A DNA stretch of 19,628 nt from the NCBI GenBank assembly GCA_021783175.1, contig JAJXUF010000058.1, forward strand, positions 1 through 19,628. The letters run 5' to 3'. Position 1 is the first letter of the stretch. Every line of letters starts with the position of its first letter. Origin of the DNA: Pseudomonadota bacterium. Its GTDB lineage: Bacteria; Pseudomonadota; Gammaproteobacteria; Acidiferrobacterales; UBA6901. The position numbers and the translations under genes were made by a program. The notes beneath the pieces are model-generated. The model was not told where the DNA came from. It saw only the letters and a list, made by a program, of their open reading frames with translations, and did no database searches. Positions 1-7,029 of this stretch are shown here, piece by piece.

Positions 1-932
<932 letters not shown>

Positions 933-984
933 ATGAACCGGTAGGACGCTGAAGCGTCTGCACGCCTCGAGTCCGCGCGCGCGG

Positions 985-2172
985 TTATGCCCTGGCTGCG
1001 GATTTCTCCTTGATACCTGCTGCATGGCGCAGTTCTTCGGCCTTGTCGGTACGCTCCCAGCCGAAGCCGGCCTCAGTACGGCCGAAATGACCATATGCCG
1101 CGGTCGGCAGATAGACCGGGCGCAGCAGGTCCAGCATCTGCACGATACCTTTCGGGCGAAGGTCAAACAGCGCCTGAACCAATTCCGCGATTTTCGCGTC
1201 GGGCAGCTTGCCTGTACCGAAGGTGTCTACGTGAACCGAAACCGGTCGCGCGATGCCGATGGCGTAAGCTAACTGTATCTCGCAGCGATCAGCCAGCCCG
1301 GCGGCGACCACGTTCTTTGCCACATACCTTCCGGCATAAGCTGCAGAGCGATCTACCTTCGAAGGATCTTTGCCGGAAAATGCGCCGCCGCCGTGGCGCG
1401 CCATGCCGCCATAGGTGTCGACGATGATCTTGCGCCCGGTCAGCCCGGCGTCGCCGACCGGACCGCCGATCTCGAACGCACCAGTCGGGTTGATGAAATA
1501 CTTAGTATCTTTGCCAAGCCATTCCTTGGGTAAAACCGGCTTTACGATCTCCTCAATCACTGCTTCCTTGAGAGTTTCATATTTGACGCCCGGGGCATGC
1601 TGAGTCGAAAGCACTACCGCATCAATACCGGACGGCTTGCCATCCACGTATCGGACCGTCACCTGGGACTTTGCATCCGGCCTCAGCCAGGTCAGTTTTC
1701 CGCTCTTGCGTACTTCCGACTGACGCCGGACGAGGCGCTGCGCTAGGGTAATTGGCATCGGCATCAGCACGTCCGTTTCGTTGGAGGCATAACCAAACAT
1801 TAGCCCCTGGTCGCCGGCGCCCTGTTCCAGATCAAGCCCTGTGCCTTCATCCACGCCCTGGGCGATCTGCGGCGACTGTTTGCCGATCACCGTCAGCACT
1901 GTGCAGCTGTCCGGTCCAAAACCCATCTCGTCCGTGTACCCGATAGAGCGGATGACTTCTCGCGCGACCTTGTCGAAATCGATCACCGCGTTGGTCGTGA
2001 TCTCGCCGGCAAGCACCACCAGGTTATTCTTGACCAGTGTCTCGCAGGCGACGCGCGCGGTTTTGTGCTGCGCAAGCGCGGCATCGAGCACCGCATCCGA
2101 AATCTGATCGCAGACTTTGTCCGGATGCCCTTCGGATACCGATTCGGAGGTGAAAAGATAGCTATCAGCCAT
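985..2172 (-). CDS. metK: S-adenosylmethionine synthetase
   Basis: Methionine adenosyltransferase makes SAM from methionine and ATP as a cytoplasmic oligomer using Mg2+ and K+. The protein (395 residues, close to the usual 385-395) opens [19 protein letters not shown]. It contains the family signatures [29 protein letters not shown] (adenine loop) and the P-loop-like [21 protein letters not shown] chose the ATG at 2172 because GGAG lies just upstream and MADSY is the usual N-terminus; a TTG six codons earlier is in frame but lacks support. It lies between the rhodanese gene and the riboswitch-controlled ahcY, so synthesis of SAM and recycling of its product are encoded side by side. No known SAM riboswitch is apparent upstream of it. 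Confidence 0.98.
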   Translation of the reverse strand: MADSYLFTSESVSEGHPDKVCDQISDAVLDAALAQHKTARVACETLVKNNLVVLAGEITTNAVIDFDKVAREVIRSIGYTDEMGFGPDSCTVLTVIGKQSPQIAQGVDEGTGLDLEQGAGDQGLMFGYASNETDVLMPMPITLAQRLVRRQSEVRKSGKLTWLRPDAKSQVTVRYVDGKPSGIDAVVLSTQHAPGVKYETLKEAVIEEIVKPVLPKEWLGKDTKYFINPTGAFEIGGPVGDAGLTGRKIIVDTYGGMARHGGGAFSGKDPSKVDRSAAYAGRYVAKNVVAAGLADRCEIQLAYAIGIARPVSVHVDTFGTGKLPDAKIAELVQALFDLRPKGIVQMLDLLRPVYLPTAAYGHFGRTEAGFGWERTDKAEELRHAAGIKEKSAARA

Positions 2173-2212
2173 GGCGGCTCCATCACTCAAGTTGATTCAT
2201 GGACAGGGGCAA

Positions 2213-2218
2213 AGTGTA
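2213..2218 (-). promoter_or_regulatory. Possible -10 box of a metK promoter
   Basis: TACACT on the minus strand lies 41 bases upstream of the metK ATG, which would give a leader of about 34 bases. A good -35 is not visible at 16-18 bases (TGTCAA is a poor match), so this is only a candidate. Confidence 0.25.
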
Positions 2219-2229
2219 CCGAAAGTGAG

Positions 2230-2260
2230 AAAAAATTGACATGCAATGCCCTCGGGCATG
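2230..2260 (-). terminator. Weak hairpin plus T-run after the rhodanese gene
   Basis: On the minus strand ATGCC(CGAG)GGCAT forms a short stem. It can alternatively fold as CATGC/GCATG. TTTTTT follows about ten bases downstream. The distance from stem to T-run is longer than in a canonical intrinsic terminator, so it may be a weak terminator for the rhodanese gene or merely part of the metK leader. Confidence 0.25.
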
Positions 2261-2309
2261 GCGCCCCGTGCCGCATGGCGTCCCGTTGCTTGCCGAATCC
2301 GGAGGGTCT

Positions 2310-2717
2310 TCAACACTGCTCCCAAGGCAGATTATGGTGGCGCCAGCCGCCAACCGAGCTACGGTGATGGTGTTCATCGAGCGCGCCTTCGAAACCTTCC
2401 GTGACGTTGTAGATATCCTTGAAACCGGCGTTAACGAGGCAGCGCCCCGCTTCCAGGGAACGGACGCCACTGCGACATATCAAGATGACAGGCACGCGGT
2501 TGCCAACTCCGCCGAGGATGGCACGGCGCACCTGGGTGACGAATTCCGGGTTTATCGTCCAGTCGGGTTCGTCGATCCAGGGAATATGGATGCACCCGAC
2601 TGGATGGCCCACGAACAGGTGCTCCATGAGTGAGCGGGTGTCGATGAAGAGCGCATTGGGATGTGTCTGGAGCAGCTGCCAGGCTTCTGTGGGATGCAGT
2701 GACTTTACCGCCTCCAT
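2310..2717 (-). CDS. Rhodanese-like sulfurtransferase, single domain
   Basis: This 135-residue protein is one rhodanese domain, which carries sulfur as a cysteine persulfide and passes it to acceptors. The N-terminal part has the LFIDTR strand. The active-site loop is CRSGVRS, with the catalytic cysteine at residue 81. The C-terminal GWRHHNLPWEQC resembles the ending of many single-domain rhodaneses of betaproteobacteria. No signal peptide is seen, so a cytoplasmic location is likely. The ATG at 2717 has a strong GGGAGG Shine-Dalgarno. The gene is divergent from a TtcA-like tRNA thiolation protein 66 bases away, which suggests it could be the sulfur donor. metK follows downstream after 137 bases. 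The exact physiological acceptor is not shown by the sequence. Confidence 0.92.
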   Translation of the reverse strand: MEAVKSLHPTEAWQLLQTHPNALFIDTRSLMEHLFVGHPVGCIHIPWIDEPDWTINPEFVTQVRRAILGGVGNRVPVILICRSGVRSLEAGRCLVNAGFKDIYNVTEGFEGALDEHHHRSSVGGWRHHNLPWEQC

Positions 2718-2769
2718 GATGCCCTCCCTGCCGGCAAGGACTGGTCGGCCATTTACCGCGGACTAAGGC

Positions 2770-2797
2770 ATAATATTGCACTGATGCAGCTCACCAA
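2770..2797 (-). promoter_or_regulatory. Candidate promoter of the rhodanese gene in the divergent region
   Basis: On the minus strand TTGGTG, a 16-base spacer and TATTAT precede the rhodanese ATG, giving a leader of about 45 bases. The same AT-rich core reads TAATAT at 2771-2776 on the plus strand, only eight bases before the TtcA-like ATG. Transcription in both directions may therefore share this core. The -35 match is weak. Confidence 0.35.
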
Positions 2798-3611
2798 TCC
2801 ATCTATTACGGAAAGCCGACCGCCACGCAGCATTCTGCGCTCCATTGGCAGGGCCATTGGCGACTACGCCATGATTCGCCCCGGCGACCGCTTGCTCTTG
2901 GGGCTGTCCGGTGGCAAGGACAGCCTGAGCCTTTTGCAAGCTCTCCTCTACCTGCGCGACAAAGCGCCGGTGCCGTTCACCTTGGCGGCCGCGACCGTCG
3001 ATCCCCAAATCGAGGGCTTTGACCCCTCCAGACTGCAGCCCTATGTCAGCGCGCTCGGCATACCCTACTACTATCAACGTCAGGCCATCGTCGAGCGGGC
3101 CCTTAAGACTATGCGCGGCGATTCCTTTTGCGCCTACTGCGCCCGCATGCGCCGCGGCATTCTCTACGCCACGGCGCGCGAACACGATTGCAATGTGTTG
3201 GTGTTGGCGCAGCATCTGGATGATCTGGCGGAGTCGTTTCTGCTCAGTGCATTTCACGGCGGCGATCTGCGCACGATGAAGGCGCATTACGTCAATGACG
3301 AGGGTGACCTGCGCATCATTCGCCCGCTTGTCTATGTGCGGGAACGGCAGCTGCGAAACTTCGCCGAAGCTGCTCATCTGCCGGTGATCACCGACAGTTG
3401 CCCTGCCTGTTTCCGAATGCCCGGCCAGCGCCAGCATATGAAGGAACTGCTGGCGCAAGAGGAGCGAAACCATCCGCGCCTTTTCGCCAACCTGCTATCG
3501 GCGATGCGGCCGCTAATGGTAGCCGAAAATGGAGGCAATCCTCCCACTATCGATCCTTCCAGGGAGCTTGAAGAGGACAATGATGATCACACGCGTGTCG
3601 GGCAGCGGTAA
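2784..3611 (+). CDS. TtcA-family PP-loop ATPase, probable tRNA thiolation protein
   Basis: TtcA-type enzymes adenylate a tRNA base and insert sulfur with the help of an iron-sulfur cluster; TtcA itself makes 2-thiocytidine at position 32. This 275-residue protein has the PP-loop SGGKDS (residues 42-47), CAYCARMRRG (Cys116 and Cys119), the AQHLDDLAESFLL helix, and IIRPLVYVRERQLRNFA, all aligning with TtcA. In place of the usual single third cysteine (CGSQ in E. coli, from memory) it has CPAC (Cys206 and Cys209). It is also shorter than E. coli TtcA (311 residues). It may be a TtcA paralogue acting on another base rather than TtcA itself, so I give no symbol. No Shine-Dalgarno precedes the ATG. 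The last roughly 25 residues are polar and acidic. Confidence 0.88.
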   Translation: MQLTNPSITESRPPRSILRSIGRAIGDYAMIRPGDRLLLGLSGGKDSLSLLQALLYLRDKAPVPFTLAAATVDPQIEGFDPSRLQPYVSALGIPYYYQRQAIVERALKTMRGDSFCAYCARMRRGILYATAREHDCNVLVLAQHLDDLAESFLLSAFHGGDLRTMKAHYVNDEGDLRIIRPLVYVRERQLRNFAEAAHLPVITDSCPACFRMPGQRQHMKELLAQEERNHPRLFANLLSAMRPLMVAENGGNPPTIDPSRELEEDNDDHTRVGQR

Positions 3612-3777
3612 AATAGATAGTGTATTCCCACATTGAAGCGAAGAAGGTATTCAGACATTCATGTACGGACAGTTTTTAGCTTGGTGGAGCTTTATATAAA
3701 TATGCAGGTTGCTTCGCGATGATTGTGTGTTACTAATGAGTACAACACCCATAAAAAAGTCCCATAGTGGGAATACT
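3612..3777 (+). promoter_or_regulatory. Leader region of the acyltransferase operon with inverted repeat
   Basis: This AT-rich gap contains TTTATATAAATATG (3691-3704), a possible -10 region without a clear -35. GTATTCCCAC (3622-3631) is the exact reverse complement of GTGGGAATAC (3767-3776), which covers the GGGA ribosome site in front of the ATG at 3778. A local hairpin TCCCA/TGGGA (3760-3772) covers the same site. Whether these structures regulate translation is unknown. Confidence 0.35.
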
Positions 3778-4782
3778 ATGTCACTTCATAACTCCGATCC
3801 GCGCTCAAATCACCCGAAGCAGAACGGCCCCTCCACGCAGCCTGAGGGATACCATGCACCTCGTTTCCGAAGCGCATTTCTGCTGCCTCGATACTGGGGA
3901 ATTTGGCTTGCAATGGGTCTGCTGCGCCTGCTGTCTATTATGCCGCGGCGTGTCCTGGCAATACTTGGGATAATGGTCGGCGATCTTTATAGACTATTGA
4001 ATGCCAAACGCCGGCGCATTGCTGCCGTCAACATCGAATTGTGTTTCCCGCAACTAAGTGACGCCGATCGCGCACGCCTTGTCCGTCGGCACTTCCGTCT
4101 TTTCGCACAGTGCCTTCTCGACTTCCCGCTGCTTTGGTTCGGGAACCCAAAACGAATCCGCAAGCAGGTGCGCATTCACGGCCTTGAGAATTACGACATA
4201 CCCTTTTCCCGCGGTCGAAAAATAATCATCCTGACGGCGCATTTTGTGGCGCTGGAGTTCGGTGCCGCAGCCCTGTCCGCGCGTTTTCCGCTGCTGGGAA
4301 TGATCAAGCCACTGAGCAACCCGCTGGTCGATTGGTTTATCGCACATGGTCGCAAGCGTTTCGATCCACGCGGGCGGCTATTGCTGCGTGAACAGGGTCT
4401 GCGACCCATCATCCGCGAGATTCGCTCGGGCCTCGGGTTCTACTACCTGCCGGACGAAGATTTTGGCGCCGAGAAATCGACTTTCGTGCCGTTTTTTGCA
4501 ACCCAGGTTGCGCGCCTGACAGCGCTCGGCCGCCTGGCGCAGCTGAGTGACGCCGTTGTCATCCCCTGTTTCACCTATCGCTTGCCCAATGGCCAGGGGT
4601 ACGAGGTGCGCATCGAACCGCCGTTGGAAGGATTTCCCAGCGGGGATGTGATCGCCGATACGCAACGCATGAACGCGGAACTGGAAAAGCATATCGCGCT
4701 TGCGCCAGAGCAATACATGTGGACTTTCAAATACTTTAAAACCCGCCCCGGCGGGGCGGCTTCGCCCTATGAGCAGCACTGA
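3778..4782 (+). CDS. LpxL/HtrB-family lipid A acyltransferase, first of three
   Basis: The family transfers a secondary acyl chain from acyl-ACP to a lipid A precursor on the inner face of the inner membrane. The catalytic HX4E motif is AHFVALE (His155, Glu160). The hydrophobic N-terminal helix RYWGIWLAMGLLRLLSIMP, the NIELCFPQLS element, the YYLPDEDFG loop and VPFFATQVARLTALGRLAQ are all typical. The protein is 334 residues from the ATG at 3778, which has GGGA upstream; an in-frame ATG at 3736 would add 14 residues but has no Shine-Dalgarno. Even the shorter form has about 35 polar residues before the first helix that the next two paralogues lack. It overlaps the next gene by 14 bases. Which acyl position and chain length it uses cannot be read from sequence. 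Confidence 0.9.
   Translation: MSLHNSDPRSNHPKQNGPSTQPEGYHAPRFRSAFLLPRYWGIWLAMGLLRLLSIMPRRVLAILGIMVGDLYRLLNAKRRRIAAVNIELCFPQLSDADRARLVRRHFRLFAQCLLDFPLLWFGNPKRIRKQVRIHGLENYDIPFSRGRKIIILTAHFVALEFGAAALSARFPLLGMIKPLSNPLVDWFIAHGRKRFDPRGRLLLREQGLRPIIREIRSGLGFYYLPDEDFGAEKSTFVPFFATQVARLTALGRLAQLSDAVVIPCFTYRLPNGQGYEVRIEPPLEGFPSGDVIADTQRMNAELEKHIALAPEQYMWTFKYFKTRPGGAASPYEQH
4743..4759 (+). promoter_or_regulatory. GC-rich hairpin in front of the second acyltransferase start
   Basis: CCGCCCC/GGGGCGG forms a 7-bp stem with a three-base loop, ending nine bases before the ATG at 4769. The only purine-rich ribosome site for the second gene (GGGGCGG) lies in its 3' strand. The hairpin is inside the coding end of the first gene, so ribosomes finishing that gene would open it, consistent with translational coupling. 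Confidence 0.45.
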
Positions 4783-5689
4783 CTTGCGGGCGGCGCTCAT
4801 TCAGCCGCGCTTTTGGCTTTCTTGGCCAGCCGCCGGTATCCTGCGGCTCTTAAGCATCGTGCCGCTTCCGCTGTTGTGGATCGTTGGCGCCGCCATCGGC
4901 GAGCTAATCGCTTTCATACCGAGCCGTGGCCGGCGAGCCGCCGACATCAACCTGGCCTTGTGCTTTCCTGCGCTCCCTGTCGCTGCGCGGCGACGCCTGC
5001 GGCAAGCGATGTACCGGACACTGGCCCAGGCCGGACTGAGCATCGGCATTTCTCTTTGGGGTTCGCGCCGGCGTCTGCAGCGCCTAGTGCACTTCCGTGG
5101 CCGCGAATATTACGATGCGGCCCTGGCCGCCGGTCAACATATCATTCTTCTCGCCCCGCATTTCATCGCAATGGACATCGCCGGTCTGCGCTTGTCGCAA
5201 GAACGCCCAATGATAAGCATGTACAAGAGTTTCAAGAATCCGGTGTTTGATTACATTTTGCGCCGCGCGCGTTCGCGTTTTGGCGGGCTAATGATCGAGC
5301 GCAGTTCCGAATTGCGGCCGCTGGTGCGCCTGTTGCGCAAGGGTCTGCCCTTTTACTATCTTCCGGACCAGGACCCAGGAACGGCAAGCTTCGTCTTCGC
5401 ACCGTTTTTCGGCATTCCAGCGGCCACCATCACCGCACCTAGCCGCCTGGCACGCCTGGCGAATGCAGTTGTGATTCCGTGTTACACACGCCTGTTGCCC
5501 TGGGGGCGCGGCTACGAAGTCATTTTTCACGCGCCGCTGCCCGAATTTCCTTCAGAGGATAGCGTGCGCGATGCAACCTGCCTCAATGCCGCAGTAGAGG
5601 AGACCGTGCGCGCACTACCTGAGCAATATTTGTGGACCTACAAGCGCTTTAAGACCAGACCGGAAAATGCGCCAAACCATTATGGCTGA
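4769..5689 (+). CDS. LpxL/HtrB-family lipid A acyltransferase, second of three
   Basis: This 306-residue paralogue has the same layout as its neighbours. It has an N-terminal membrane helix (AAGILRLLSIVPLPLLWIVG), NLALCFPALP, the catalytic motif as PHFIAMD (His131, Asp136), MYKSFKNPVFDYI, YYLPDQDPG, and FAPFFGIPAATITAPSRLA. The acidic catalytic residue is Asp rather than the Glu of the two flanking paralogues; both occur in the family. I chose the ATG at 4769, which overlaps the end of the first gene in the ATGAGCAGCACTGA arrangement, because MSSTDLRAALIQPRFW lines up with the start of the third paralogue. A longer reading from 4700 would lie mostly inside the upstream gene. The 3' end overlaps the third gene. 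Probable role: a further acylation step on lipid A. Confidence 0.92.
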   Translation: MSSTDLRAALIQPRFWLSWPAAGILRLLSIVPLPLLWIVGAAIGELIAFIPSRGRRAADINLALCFPALPVAARRRLRQAMYRTLAQAGLSIGISLWGSRRRLQRLVHFRGREYYDAALAAGQHIILLAPHFIAMDIAGLRLSQERPMISMYKSFKNPVFDYILRRARSRFGGLMIERSSELRPLVRLLRKGLPFYYLPDQDPGTASFVFAPFFGIPAATITAPSRLARLANAVVIPCYTRLLPWGRGYEVIFHAPLPEFPSEDSVRDATCLNAAVEETVRALPEQYLWTYKRFKTRPENAPNHYG

Positions 5690-6605
5690 CCCGACCGACC
5701 TCAAACCGTTGCTCCACCCGCGTTACTGGCCTAGCTGGCTCGTCTATGCGTTTCTGAGAATCATGGCGCTGTTGCCCTTGCCGGTGCTCTGGGCTGCGGG
5801 CGGCCTGCTTGGCGAGATCCTGTACCTGTTCCACGGCAAGCGACGCGAAGTCGCGCTTATCAATATTCGGCTTTGCTTTCCGGATCTTCCCGAGCGCGCA
5901 AGGCGATCAATGGCGCGCAGCCATTTCCGCGAATTCGTGCGCGCCGCCATGGCAGTGCCAATAGCCTGGTGGGGATCCGTGCGGCGCCTGCAGCGCATTG
6001 TGCATTGTCGCGACTGTCACTATTTCGACGACGCGTTGGCTGAAAACCGGCGCATCATCCTGCTGGTGCCGCATTTTGTCGGAGTCGAGATCGGCGGCAT
6101 GTACCTTGCGAGCGCAGGCGAGCCTCAGTTTGTTGACATGTACAAACGGCCGCGCAACCGTCTGTTCGATTACATGATCTGGAAGGGACGTTGTCGATTT
6201 GGCGGTCTGTTGATCGAGCGCTTTGAAGGAATCAAGTCCGCGCTCCGCGGTGTCAAGAAAGGGATGGTGTTTTACTATCTTCCCGATCAGGATCCCGGTA
6301 GGGATGGTTCCGTGTTCGTTCCTTTTTTTGGTGTGCCGGCGGCGACCCTGACCGCGCTCGGGCGGATGGCAGCCATCACGGGGGCGGTGGTCATTCCATG
6401 CTTTACTCGGCAGCTGCCGCTCGGTCGCGGCTACGAAGTGATTTTTAAGCCGCCGCTTGAAAATTTTCCCAGTGGTGACGATGTGGCCGATGCGCGGCGC
6501 ATGAACGCGGAAATAGAAGCCGGTGTACGGGAAATGCCCGCCCAATATTTTTGGGTGCACAAGCGCTTCAAAACCCGACCCGAGGGTCAGCCTAACTATT
6601 ACTAG
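5682..6605 (+). CDS. LpxL/HtrB-family lipid A acyltransferase, third of three
   Basis: This 307-residue protein has the N-terminal membrane helix (LVYAFLRIMALLPLPVLWAAG), NIRLCFPDLP, the catalytic motif PHFVGVE (His131, Glu136), MYKRPRNRLFDYM, YYLPDQDPG, and VPFFGVPAATLTALGRMA. It is closest in layout to the second paralogue, suggesting duplication. The start at 5682 (MADPTDLKPLL) fits the alignment. An in-frame ATG at 5667 has a better GGA spacing and would add five residues, so the start is not settled. It overlaps the preceding stop by eight bases. The 69-base gap that follows separates it from the convergent TPR gene, and I see no convincing terminator there. Confidence 0.92.
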   Translation: MADPTDLKPLLHPRYWPSWLVYAFLRIMALLPLPVLWAAGGLLGEILYLFHGKRREVALINIRLCFPDLPERARRSMARSHFREFVRAAMAVPIAWWGSVRRLQRIVHCRDCHYFDDALAENRRIILLVPHFVGVEIGGMYLASAGEPQFVDMYKRPRNRLFDYMIWKGRCRFGGLLIERFEGIKSALRGVKKGMVFYYLPDQDPGRDGSVFVPFFGVPAATLTALGRMAAITGAVVIPCFTRQLPLGRGYEVIFKPPLENFPSGDDVADARRMNAEIEAGVREMPAQYFWVHKRFKTRPEGQPNYY

Positions 6606-6674
6606 ATCACCAGTGCAGGATTCGAGTTGGTTAGAGTACCGGCCACAAGATGTAGGACACCGGGCTATTTATTA

Positions 6675-6992
6675 TTACCTGTCCTTCCGCAGGCGCCGAA
6701 GAAATACCTTCATCTCCTTCGCAGCCTGCAAATCACCCTTCGCCTCGGCGTTTGCGATACCGCTTTCATACGTATCCATTGCCTGTTGTGTGTGACCGGC
6801 CGTCGCGAACGCCTGTCCGAGCAGTTTCCAGGCGGCGGAGTAATGGGCGTCGAATTGCAGCGCCTTTTGCAGATGCTCAATTGCAGCTTGCAACTGCCCA
6901 TTGTTGAGGTAGGCGTTGCCAAGCCCATAGCGCAGCAGCGCGCCATCCTGGCCGCGCGCCAGCATGGATTCCAGGTTATCGATCAGCGACAC
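6675..6992 (-). CDS. Small TPR-repeat protein downstream of ntrX
   Basis: The 105-residue product is built of tetratricopeptide-type helical pairs: ALLRYGLGNAYLNNGQLQAA, ALQFDAHYSAAWKLLGQAF and AMDTYESGIANAEAKGD. TPR proteins usually mediate protein contacts; no enzymatic motif, signal peptide or membrane helix is present. The GTG start at 6992 gives MSLIDNLESMLARGQD, which resembles small TPR proteins I recall from related bacteria, but it has no Shine-Dalgarno. An internal ATG at 6965 is the alternative. It follows ntrX after 33 bases on the same strand and is probably co-transcribed with it. A link to NtrYX signalling is possible but unproven. Confidence 0.8.
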   Translation of the reverse strand: MSLIDNLESMLARGQDGALLRYGLGNAYLNNGQLQAAIEHLQKALQFDAHYSAAWKLLGQAFATAGHTQQAMDTYESGIANAEAKGDLQAAKEMKVFLRRLRKDR

Positions 6993-7029
6993 GTTGCGTT
7001 GAGTTGTGTCTGACGCCAGCCACGTTCAT
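6976..7029 (-). CDS. Possible 17-codon leader ORF overlapping ntrX stop and TPR start
   Basis: AAGGAG just before the ntrX stop is well placed for the ATG at 7029, whose ATGA overlaps the ntrX TGA. The frame reads MNVAGVRHNSTQRVADR and then stops at 6976-6978, past the GTG start of the TPR gene. It may feed ribosomes to the TPR start by coupling, or it may be chance. No protein function is claimed. Confidence 0.25.
   Translation of the reverse strand: MNVAGVRHNSTQRVADR

Noticed and set aside
2236..2241. A perfect TTGACA on the plus strand upstream of metK.
   Set aside because: It points away from metK, there is no -10 box at the right distance and no plus-strand gene follows.
2763..3473. 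A 236-codon open frame on the minus strand opposite the TtcA-like gene.
   Set aside because: It is the antisense shadow of a gene with clear family motifs, has no family resemblance and no ribosome site.
4700..4768. Longer N-terminus for the second acyltransferase.
   Set aside because: It would overlap the first gene by 83 bases, and the extra residues have no counterpart in the third paralogue.
6606..6674. Searched the convergent gap between the third acyltransferase and the TPR gene for a bidirectional terminator.
   Set aside because: No stem with a T-run was found; nothing is annotated there.
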